64,000 nt of DNA, from contig JADYZW010000045.1 of NCBI GenBank assembly GCA_020852955.1, positions 22,151 through 86,150 on the forward strand, written 5' to 3'. This document shows, piece after piece, positions 57,347 to 64,000 of this stretch. Source of the DNA: Deltaproteobacteria bacterium. Lineage in GTDB: Bacteria > Desulfobacterota > Binatia > UTPRO1. The notes beneath the pieces are model-generated. The model made no database searches. It was not told where the DNA came from and saw nothing but the letters and a program-made list of their open reading frames with translations. How positions within the stretch are numbered: the first letter of the stretch is position 1; each line of letters starts with the position of its first letter. A program made the translations under genes and the position numbers.

Positions 57347-58240
57347 GTGCCGTTCCCCCCGCCCCGTCCGCCGCTGGCGCTGGTCGCGCTCCTGCTCCTC
57401 GCGTCCGCGGGCCCCGCGCCGGCGGGCGCTCTCCGCTGTCCGAAGGACGCCGTACCGGTCGGCCCGCTCTGCGTCGATAAGTACGAGGAGAGCGCGTGGC
57501 GGATTCCCCCGGAACGGAAGAACGTCCTCGCGAAGCTCCGCGCCGGCAAAGCGACCCTCGCGGATCTCCAGGAGGCCGGCGCGACCCAGCTCTGCCCGGT
57601 GCCGCTCGGCAACGACACGTGCAGCAGCTGCACCTTCGGACCGACCTTCCCGGACGATGGCGGCTGGGCCGCGCCCGTCTACGCCGCCTCGATCCCCGGA
57701 GTCCTGCCGAGCACCTGCATCACGTGGTTCCAGGCCGAGCAGGCCTGCCGGCTCGCCGGCAAGCGCCTAGTCACCAACCAGGAATGGCAGGCGGCGGCGG
57801 CCGGCACGCCCGATCCCGGCGCCGCCGACGACGGCGCGACGACCTGCGACACCAACACCGAGGCGCCCGCTCTCGCCGGCGCCCGCGGCGCGTGCGTCTC
57901 GCGCTGGGGCGCGCACGACATGGTCGGAAACGTCTGGGAATGGGTCGGCGACTGGGGCGACCTCGCCACCCAGTGCAGCGCCTGGGACGCGAGCTTCGGA
58001 CAAGACATGAGCTGCGTCGGCTCGAGCGTCCCGGCGGCGGCGACCGTCGTCGGACCACCGGCGCCCGACGCGCTCGGCGACGGCAAGCGCGACATGTACC
58101 CGATCGACCCGCGCTTGCCGGGCGCGGTCATTCGCGGCGGCAACTTCGCGGCCGGCGCGCGCAACGGCGCGTTCGCGATCTACGCCGGAGTCCCGCCGCA
58201 CAACCGCAGCCGCAGCACCGGATTCCGCTGCGCCCGGTGA
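57347..58240 (+). CDS. Secreted SUMF1/formylglycine-generating-enzyme-fold protein
   Basis: 297 aa from the GTG at 57347, fixed by AAGGAGG. Signal peptide (LVALLLLASAGPAPAGA). FGE/SUMF1 fold: VGPLCVDKYEESAW, ITWFQAEQACRLAGKRLVTNQEWQAAAAG, GAHDMVGNVWEWVGDW, VIRGGNFAAGARNG and the end RSRSTGFRCAR. True formylglycine-generating enzymes have a Cys pair near the C-terminal motif; this protein shows HNRSRSTGFRC with no such pair, so sulfatase activation is unlikely. Many SUMF1-fold proteins are structural or ligand-binding. Extra Cys (CPVPLGNDTCSSC) suggest disulfides. Convergent with sdhB. Confidence 0.86.
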   Translation: MPFPPPRPPLALVALLLLASAGPAPAGALRCPKDAVPVGPLCVDKYEESAWRIPPERKNVLAKLRAGKATLADLQEAGATQLCPVPLGNDTCSSCTFGPTFPDDGGWAAPVYAASIPGVLPSTCITWFQAEQACRLAGKRLVTNQEWQAAAAGTPDPGAADDGATTCDTNTEAPALAGARGACVSRWGAHDMVGNVWEWVGDWGDLATQCSAWDASFGQDMSCVGSSVPAAATVVGPPAPDALGDGKRDMYPIDPRLPGAVIRGGNFAAGARNGAFAIYAGVPPHNRSRSTGFRCAR

Positions 58241-58253
58241 GCGCGGCGGAGGA

Positions 58254-59000
58254 CTATCCGAAGATCTTCCGCATCAGCATCGCGATCGGATCGTAGAACC
58301 GATCGACGACGCGCTCCTTCAACGGAATGATGCCGTTGTCGGTGATGTGGATGTGCTCGGGGCAGACCTCGGTGCAGCACTTGGTGATGTTGCACATGCC
58401 CGATCCGAATTCGTCGCGCACCGCGGGGATGCGGTCGGCGGTGTCGAGCGGGTGCATCTCGAGCGACGCGAGCCGGATCAGGAATCGCGGGCCGACGAAG
58501 GTGTTCTGTTCGCGGCCGTGGCGGTCCCGCAGGACGTGGCAGACGTCCTGGCAGAGGTAGCACTCGATGCACTTCCGGAACTCCTGCACGCGGTCGACAT
58601 CTTCCTGGTACATCCGGTAGGCGCCGTCCGGATCGCGCGGCCGCGGCTGGAACTTGGGGATGCGCTTGTTCTGCGCATAATTCCAGGAGACGTCGGTCAC
58701 CAGGTCCTTCATCACCGGGAAGGTCTTGAGCGGCTGGACGGTGATGGTCTCGGACTCCGCGAAGGAGTTCATCCGGGTCATGCAGGCGAGCTTCGGCTTG
58801 CCGTTGATCTCCATGCTGCACGAGCCGCACTTCCCGGCCTTGCAGTTCCAGCGCAGCGCCAGGTCGTTCGCCTGCTGCGCCTGGATGCGGTGGAGGACGT
58901 CGAGGACCACCATGCCCTCGTCGACCTGGATCTCGAACTGCTCGAAGCCGCCGCCCCGCGCGTCGCCGCGCCAGATCCTGAATGTCCGCGTCGTCGCCAT
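58254..59000 (-). CDS. sdhB: Succinate dehydrogenase iron-sulfur subunit (Sdh1-type)
   Basis: 248 aa. [2Fe-2S] site: RWNCKAGKCGSCSMEINGK, with a later Cys in LACMTRM. [4Fe-4S]/[3Fe-4S] sites: CIECYLCQDVCHV and CNITKCCTEVCPEH. The Cys set is complete. It carries electrons from SdhA flavin to quinone. Length and order (membrane subunit, SdhA, SdhB) match the Sdh1 type of mycobacteria, thought to feed menaquinone; that assignment rests on length and order, not on a search. Last gene of the operon, 10 bp after sdhA. Confidence 0.93.
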   Translation of the reverse strand: MATTRTFRIWRGDARGGGFEQFEIQVDEGMVVLDVLHRIQAQQANDLALRWNCKAGKCGSCSMEINGKPKLACMTRMNSFAESETITVQPLKTFPVMKDLVTDVSWNYAQNKRIPKFQPRPRDPDGAYRMYQEDVDRVQEFRKCIECYLCQDVCHVLRDRHGREQNTFVGPRFLIRLASLEMHPLDTADRIPAVRDEFGSGMCNITKCCTEVCPEHIHITDNGIIPLKERVVDRFYDPIAMLMRKIFG

Positions 59001-59010
59001 GTGCCCCGCC

Positions 59011-60858
59011 CTACTTCGCGTCCGCGCCGACCGCGCCGGACTCCAGGTCCTCGATCTTGGCGTTGGCGATCGCGACGAGGCCGGCCGGACCCGGCGGCCT
59101 CGGACGCTTCTCGACCCGCATCGCGCCGTCCGGGCCGCGCGTCACGACGCAATTGAAGTTCACCCACTCCTTGCTCTCGCCCGGATGGTCGAGCCGCGTG
59201 TGGGCGCCCCGGCTCTCCTCGCGCATGAGCGCGCAGCGCGCGACGGCTTCCGACGTGACGAGCAGGGAGCGCATCGCGAGCGCTTCGTGCCAGCCGGGAT
59301 TGTACTGGCTCGCGCCCGGGGCCTTCAGCGTCTCCGCTTCCTTCTTGTGCGCTTCGATCTCGGCGATCGCCTGCTCGAGCTCCTCCTTCACGCGGACGAT
59401 GCCGACGCCCTTCGCCATCGTCTCCTGGAGCTTCTCGTGCAGGAGATACGGATTGGCGCCGGATTCGCGGTTCAGGATGTCGGTCGCGGCGCGAACGGCC
59501 GACGTCACGTGCGCGTCCGGCACCTTCGGCGGCGTTCCGAGCTTCTCGATGTAGTTGGCGGCGCCCTCGCCCGCGAGCTTGCCGAACACGACGAGGTCGG
59601 ACAGCGAGTTCCCGCCGAGGCGGTTCGCGCCGTGCATGCCGGCCGTGCACTCGCCGGCGCCGAAGAGCCCCGGCACCGACGACATCTGCGAGTCGGCATC
59701 CACCTTGATGCCGCCCATGAAGTAGTGGAGTGTCGGTCCGACCTCCATCGGCTCCTTGGTGATGTCGACCTCGGCGAGCTCGATGAACTGGTGGTACATC
59801 GACGGCAGCTTCTTCTTGATGACGTCGGCCGGAAGGCGCGAAGCGATGTCGAGGAACACGCCGCCGTGCGGCGATCCGCGGCCGGCCTTCACCTCGGCGG
59901 TGATGGCGCGCGCGACCTCGTCGCGCGTCAAGAGCTCGGGCGGACGGCGCGCGGTCTTGTCGCCCTTGAGCCACCGGTCCGCCTCTTCGACGGTGGCGGC
60001 GGTCTCCGGCGCGAAGCGCTCGGAGATGTAGTTGAACATGAAGCGCTCGCCCTTGTTGTTCTTGAGGACGCCGCCGTCCCCGCGCACGCCCTCGGTCACC
60101 AAGATGCCGCGCACCGAGAGCGGCCACACCATGCCGGTCGGGTGGAACTGGGTGAACTCGAGGTCCATGAGCTCGGCGCCCGCGTTGTAGGCCATCGCGG
60201 TTCCGTCGCCGGTGTACTCCCACGAGTTCGACGTGACCGGCCACGCCTTGCCGCCGCCGCCGGTCGCGAGGATCACCGCCTTGCAGCGGAAGATCACGAA
60301 GCGGCCGGTCTCGCGCCAGTAGCCGAGGAGTCCGGCGACGCGGTCCCCGTCCTTCAGGATCTCGAGCCCGGTGCACTCCATGTGGAACGAGATGCCGGAG
60401 TGCACGCCGTGATCCTGGAGCGTCCGGATGAGCTCGAGACCGGTGCGGTCGCCGACGTGCGCGAGGCGCGGATAGCGGTGGCCGCCGAAGTTGCGCTGGG
60501 AGATCAGGCCTTCCTTCGTGCGGTCGAAGACCGCGCCCCACTCTTCGAGCTCGTGGACCCGCGCCGGCGCGTGCTTGGCGTGGAGTTCGGCCATGCGCCA
60601 GTCGTTCAGGAACTTGCCGCCGCGCATGGTGTCGCGGAAGTGGACCTTCCAGTTGTCGCGCTGATCGACGTTGCCCATCGCGGCCGCCATGCCGCCTTCC
60701 GCCATGACGGTGTGGGCCTTCCCGAGGAGGCTCTTCGAGACGACACCCGTCGAGAGCTTGCGCGCGCTGCACTCGATCGCGGCGCGGAGGCCGGCGCCGC
60801 CGGCGCCCACCACCAGCACGTCGTGATCGATCGTCTGGATCTCGGAGACGTTCAGCAT
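59011..60858 (-). CDS. sdhA: Succinate dehydrogenase flavoprotein subunit
   Basis: 615 aa. FAD-binding VLVVGAGGAGLRAAIECS. HTVMAEGGMAAAMGN is the covalent-FAD region. Substrate-site motifs: FTQFHPTGMVWPLSVRGILVTEGVRG and LHYFMGGIKVDADSQ. Second FAD contact: GLFGAGECTAGMHGANRLGGNSLSDLVVFG. The C-terminal helical domain (about 440-560) and a tail rich in Pro/Arg follow. Oxidises succinate to fumarate in the TCA cycle at the inner membrane. Central gene of the sdhC-A-B operon; 13 bp after the anchor gene. Confidence 0.95.
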   Translation of the reverse strand: MLNVSEIQTIDHDVLVVGAGGAGLRAAIECSARKLSTGVVSKSLLGKAHTVMAEGGMAAAMGNVDQRDNWKVHFRDTMRGGKFLNDWRMAELHAKHAPARVHELEEWGAVFDRTKEGLISQRNFGGHRYPRLAHVGDRTGLELIRTLQDHGVHSGISFHMECTGLEILKDGDRVAGLLGYWRETGRFVIFRCKAVILATGGGGKAWPVTSNSWEYTGDGTAMAYNAGAELMDLEFTQFHPTGMVWPLSVRGILVTEGVRGDGGVLKNNKGERFMFNYISERFAPETAATVEEADRWLKGDKTARRPPELLTRDEVARAITAEVKAGRGSPHGGVFLDIASRLPADVIKKKLPSMYHQFIELAEVDITKEPMEVGPTLHYFMGGIKVDADSQMSSVPGLFGAGECTAGMHGANRLGGNSLSDLVVFGKLAGEGAANYIEKLGTPPKVPDAHVTSAVRAATDILNRESGANPYLLHEKLQETMAKGVGIVRVKEELEQAIAEIEAHKKEAETLKAPGASQYNPGWHEALAMRSLLVTSEAVARCALMREESRGAHTRLDHPGESKEWVNFNCVVTRGPDGAMRVEKRPRPPGPAGLVAIANAKIEDLESGAVGADAK

Positions 60859-60871
60859 CGCGTCCTCGCGT

Positions 60872-61696
60872 TCATCGGCCCCAGGTGTTGAGGTCGGTGA
60901 TCACTCCCATCGACAGCAGGCGGACGTAGAGGTCGGCGACCATGACCCAGACGAGGCTCAGCCACGCGAACTCCATGTGGCGCTCGTTGAACCAGCTGGC
61001 GCGCTTCCACGCGCCGTACTTGAGCGTCGCCTTCCCGCACGACATGCAGTCGGTGCGGCCGCCGATCAGGTGGCGGAAGGAATGGCAGCCGAAGGTGTAG
61101 GCGCCGATCAGGATGGCGTTCAGGGTGAGCACGATCGAGCCGACGCCGACGCCGACGCGTCCGTCCCACCAGTACGAGACGACGGCGTCGTACGAGAGAA
61201 TGAAGACGAGGAGCACCGCGAAGGGCATCGTGTACCGGTGGAGGTTCTGGAACAGAAGCAGGAACGTCTCGCCGCGGTAGGGTCGACGGCCCGCGAGCGG
61301 CCCGACGGCGCAGCCCGGCGGCGAGCCGGTGAACGCGCGGTAGTACGCCTTGCGGTAGTAGTAGCAGGTGAAGCGGAAGCTGCCCGGGAAGATCAGGATC
61401 AGCACCGCCGGCGACGCGGGCACGAACGACGGCCACCAGCTCGGCCAGGCGCCGAACCACGAGTGGTGCAGGCCCGCCGCGTCGCCCGGCGCGGCGAAGA
61501 GCAGCGGCGAATAGAAAGGCGAGAGGTACGGGCCCCAATGGTAGTGCGTGCCCTGCAATGCGGCCCAGGTCGTGTAGACGACGAAGGCGAGGAAGACTAC
61601 GACGGTGACGATGGGCTCGACCCACCATCCATCCTTCCGCTCGGTGGCGCCGAAGCCTTGCGCATGTCCGCCGATCGCGGACGGGTGGGGAGCCAT
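60872..61696 (-). CDS. sdhC: Succinate dehydrogenase membrane anchor (Sdh1-type)
   Basis: 274 aa, about the length of mycobacterial Sdh1 anchors (273). At least five membrane segments: VEPIVTVVVFLAFVVYTTWA, SPAVLILIFPGS, FAVLLVFILSYDAVVSYWW, VGSIVLTLNAILIGAYTFG and EFAWLSLVWVMVADLYVRLL. Conserved His in LHRYTMPF and FGCHSFRHLIGG, and a CxxC pair DCMSCGKATLKYG. RFTCYYYRKAYYRAF is also typical. It holds haem and the quinone site. First gene of the operon, with a good promoter only 9 nt upstream of the ATG. Confidence 0.88.
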   Translation of the reverse strand: MAPHPSAIGGHAQGFGATERKDGWWVEPIVTVVVFLAFVVYTTWAALQGTHYHWGPYLSPFYSPLLFAAPGDAAGLHHSWFGAWPSWWPSFVPASPAVLILIFPGSFRFTCYYYRKAYYRAFTGSPPGCAVGPLAGRRPYRGETFLLLFQNLHRYTMPFAVLLVFILSYDAVVSYWWDGRVGVGVGSIVLTLNAILIGAYTFGCHSFRHLIGGRTDCMSCGKATLKYGAWKRASWFNERHMEFAWLSLVWVMVADLYVRLLSMGVITDLNTWGR

Positions 61697-61705
61697 GGGC
61701 GGCGG

Positions 61706-61734
61706 ACTATAAAGAGGGGATACCGGGTCCGCAA
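61706..61734 (-). promoter_or_regulatory. Promoter of the sdhC-A-B operon, near-leaderless
   Basis: On the minus strand TTGCGG - N17 - TATAGT; the -10 ends 9 nt before the ATG at 61696, so little or no leader is left. No ribosome site is visible. Confidence 0.65.
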
Positions 61735-61821
61735 GCAGGATCGTCCATTAGATGACGTGAGCGGGACTATCAGATCGGCGCCGCCGCCCGACGGCGCGCG
61801 CCGCATGGAGGGTGGTGGCGC

Positions 61822-64000
61822 ATGGCGAAAGAGGCGAAGCGTACGACGAAGCGCACGACGCGCGTGCGGCGGCCCCCCGGGCCGCTACCGGCAAAGCTCC
61901 TCGACGCGATGGACGCCTACTGGCGCGCGTCGAACTTCCTCTCGGTCGGACAGATCTACCTGTTCGGCAACCCGCTCCTACGCGAGCCCTTGACGCGCGC
62001 GCACGTGAAGCCGCGGCTCGTCGGCCACTGGGGCACGACCCCCGGTCTGAACTTCGTCTACGTGCATCTGAACCGCATCATCAAGGACCGCGACGTCGAC
62101 ATGATCTACGTGATCGGTCCGGGACACGGCGGTCCCGCGATCGTCGCGCAGGCGTATCTCGAGGGCACCTACAGCGAGGTCTACCCCGCGATCTCGGCGG
62201 ACGCCGAGGGCATGCAGCGCCTCTTCAAGCAGTTCAGTTTCCCCGGCGGCATCCCGAGCCACGTCGCCCCCGAGACCCCGGGCTCGATCCACGAGGGCGG
62301 CGAGCTCGGCTACGCGCTCTCGCACGCGTTCGGCGCCGCCTTCGACAACCCGGACCTCGTCGTCGCGTGCGTCGTCGGCGACGGCGAAGCCGAGACCGGG
62401 CCGCTCGCCACCAGCTGGCACTCGAACAAGTTTCTGAACCCGGCGCGCGACGGCGTCGTCCTGCCGATCCTGCATCTCAACGGCTACAAGATCGCGAACC
62501 CGACCGTCCTCGCCCGCATCCCGGAGGACGAGCTCCGGAAGCTCTTCGAGGGCTACGGCTGGGAGCCGCACTTCGTCGAAGGCCACGAGCCGGCCGCCGT
62601 CCACCAGCGGATGGCGGCGACCCTCGACACCGTCTTCACGAAGATCGCCGCGATCAAGGCGCGCGCGCGCCGAGACGGCTTCACCGGCCGGCCGATCTGG
62701 CCGATGATCGTGCTCCGGACGCCGAAGGGCTGGACCTGCCCGGCGACGATCGACGGCAAGCGCGCCGAGGGCTACTGGCGGAGCCACCAGGTTCCCATGG
62801 GCGACATGGAGAGCCGCGCCCACGTGAAGATCCTGGAGAAGTGGATGAAATCCTACCGCCCCGAGGAGCTCTTCGACCGGAACGGCCGCCTCCTTCCCGA
62901 GATCGCCGCGCTCGCGCCCGTCGGCGAGCGGCGCATGAGCGCCAACCCGCACGCCAACGGTGGACTGCTCTTGAAGGAGCTCCGCCTGCCGGACTTCCGC
63001 GACTACGCCGTCGCAGTGACATCGCCCGGCGCGAGCGACGCCGAGGCGACGCGCGTCCAGGGCACCTACCTCCGCGACGTCATGAAGCTGAACCTCGCGT
63101 CGCGGAACTTCCGCGTATTCAGCCCCGACGAGAACAACTCGAACCGCTGGCAGGACATCCTCGAGGTGACCGACCGCTGCTCGGTCGGCGAGATCTACCC
63201 TTACGACGACCACGTCGCGCCCGACGGCCGCGTCATGGAGATGCTGAGCGAGCACCAGTGCCAGGGTTGGCTCGAAGGCTATCTCCTGACCGGCCGCCAC
63301 GGCTTCTTCAGCTGTTACGAGGCGTTCATCCACATCATCGACTCCATGTTCAACCAGCACGCGAAGTGGCTGAAGGTGTGCAACCACATCCCGTGGCGGC
63401 GGCCGATCGCCTCGCTCAACTACCTCCTGAGCTCGCACGTGTGGCGCCAGGACCACAACGGCTTCTCGCACCAGGACCCGGGCTTCCTCGATCACGTCGT
63501 GAACAAGAAGGCCGAGGTCATCCGCGTCTACCTGCCTCCCGACGCCAACTGCCTGCTCTCGGTCACGGACCACTGCCTGCGCAGCCGCGACTACGTGAAC
63601 GTCGTCGTCGCCGGAAAGCAGCCGGCGCCGCAATGGCTCACCATGGACGAAGCCGAGCGTCACTGCACCGCCGGCATCGGCATCTGGGAGTGGGCGTCGA
63701 ACGACCGCGGCTCCGAGCCCGACGTGGTGATGGCGTGCTGCGGCGACGTGCCGACGCTCGAGACGCTCGCGGCCGTGGACCTCCTGCGCACCTATGTCCC
63801 CGAGCTCAAGGTGCGGGTCGTGAACGTCGTGAACCTCATGAAGCTGCAATCGCCGCGCGAGCACCCGCACGGTCTCCCCGACTACGAGTTCGACGCGCTC
63901 TTCACGACCGACAAGCCGGTGATCTTCGCCTTCCACGGCTACCCGTGGCTGATCCACCGCTTGACCTACCGCCGCCACGGCCACGAGAACCTGCACGTGC
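61822..64000 (+). CDS. xfp: Phosphoketolase (xylulose-5-P/fructose-6-P), 3' end beyond window
   Basis: 726 codons are present; family members run to about 800, so roughly 70-80 C-terminal residues lie outside. After a Lys/Arg/Thr head (1-20): [80 protein letters not shown] (ThDP-binding GDGE...N), [18 protein letters not shown] and [20 protein letters not shown], all phosphoketolase blocks. Cleaves xylulose-5-P or fructose-6-P with phosphate to acetyl-P and an aldose phosphate. The ATG at 61822 follows GGAGGG; an out-of-frame ATG at 61805 is ignored. Divergent from the sdh operon. Confidence 0.95.
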   Translation, partial: MAKEAKRTTKRTTRVRRPPGPLPAKLLDAMDAYWRASNFLSVGQIYLFGNPLLREPLTRAHVKPRLVGHWGTTPGLNFVYVHLNRIIKDRDVDMIYVIGPGHGGPAIVAQAYLEGTYSEVYPAISADAEGMQRLFKQFSFPGGIPSHVAPETPGSIHEGGELGYALSHAFGAAFDNPDLVVACVVGDGEAETGPLATSWHSNKFLNPARDGVVLPILHLNGYKIANPTVLARIPEDELRKLFEGYGWEPHFVEGHEPAAVHQRMAATLDTVFTKIAAIKARARRDGFTGRPIWPMIVLRTPKGWTCPATIDGKRAEGYWRSHQVPMGDMESRAHVKILEKWMKSYRPEELFDRNGRLLPEIAALAPVGERRMSANPHANGGLLLKELRLPDFRDYAVAVTSPGASDAEATRVQGTYLRDVMKLNLASRNFRVFSPDENNSNRWQDILEVTDRCSVGEIYPYDDHVAPDGRVMEMLSEHQCQGWLEGYLLTGRHGFFSCYEAFIHIIDSMFNQHAKWLKVCNHIPWRRPIASLNYLLSSHVWRQDHNGFSHQDPGFLDHVVNKKAEVIRVYLPPDANCLLSVTDHCLRSRDYVNVVVAGKQPAPQWLTMDEAERHCTAGIGIWEWASNDRGSEPDVVMACCGDVPTLETLAAVDLLRTYVPELKVRVVNVVNLMKLQSPREHPHGLPDYEFDALFTTDKPVIFAFHGYPWLIHRLTYRRHGHENLHV

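Noticed and set aside
1..64000. rRNA, tRNA, IS elements, integrases, prophage or attachment sites
   Set aside because: None of the characteristic sequences or transposase/integrase motifs was seen on either strand; tRNAscan would be needed to exclude a missed tRNA.

Overview
The window is about 70% GC and almost fully coding. No gap exceeds 300 bp; the longest non-coding stretches are roughly 185-255 bp (690-932, 14750-14932, 17567-17812, 22340-22594, 35216-35443, 43991-44190, 44764-44994, 57160-57346). I see no rRNA, tRNA, CRISPR array, transposase or phage gene. The organism is Gram-negative: it has an MCE/Mla-type outer-membrane lipid transport operon, an outer-membrane barrel protein, many lipoproteins and a squalene-hopene cyclase. 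Very GC-rich codon use, an Sdh1-type succinate dehydrogenase, TMTC-like TPR membrane proteins and abundant secreted Cys-rich proteins fit an uncultured deltaproteobacterium-like lineage (for example Binatota). That placement is inference, not a database result.

Layout. 1-8.2 kb, minus strand: start of a squalene-hopene cyclase (cut by the window edge), two overlapping TMTC-like membrane/TPR genes, pyrE, and a large spermidine-synthase-like membrane protein. 8.3-13 kb, plus strand: an Mla-like operon (STAS-permease fusion, ATPase, MCE protein, auxiliary lipoprotein), then a GT4 glycosyltransferase. 13-14.7 kb: a DCC thiol-disulfide protein and an AmpG-like transporter.

14.9-36.7 kb is the most distinctive part. 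Six paralogous exported Cys-rich proteins (14933, 17813, 22595, 25098, 26958 and 35444) share a C-terminal domain with the signature LDxG(W/F)TGxxH, a PLPLxxGGVxxCVxN block, a PCPxC block, a (T/V)SLDCPP block and a C-terminal FC(I/V)..AINxxAGLPGPG block. Three of them carry N-terminal helical Cys modules and four have Pro/Thr-rich linkers. Interspersed are a DsbA-like lipoprotein, two polyprenol-phosphate-sugar-synthase-like GT2 enzymes (one fused to a methyltransferase) and two GT-C membrane glycosyltransferases, one an 1180-aa fusion of a beta-sandwich domain, a GT87-like part and a PMT. A VKOR-DsbA fusion follows at 38.7 kb. My reading is an undescribed system of exported, disulfide-stabilised and possibly O-glycosylated proteins together with their folding and modification enzymes. 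Four family genes share a TTGAC(A/T)-N18-TA promoter.

36.8-51.2 kb holds a DUF1302-like barrel, VKOR-DsbA, small proteins, a VanZ-like protein, a PpiC-type lipoprotein foldase, a YcnI-like protein, a CCA-adding enzyme, a PadR regulator, a secreted beta-propeller, a BIG2 lipoprotein, a secreted GH1 enzyme, a 50-aa ORF coupled to a DacB-type carboxypeptidase, and an AMACR-like CoA-transferase family protein. 51.2-64 kb holds a histidine kinase with the whole PAS-HisKA_3-HATPase unit duplicated, a CSLREA beta-helix protein with C-terminal helical Cys modules, a YghU-like GST, a SUMF1-domain protein, the sdhC-A-B operon and a divergent phosphoketolase cut by the window end.

A recurring feature is a sigma70-like promoter whose -10 box ends 6-13 nt before the start codon, implying many near-leaderless mRNAs. 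GTGA stop/start overlaps also recur.
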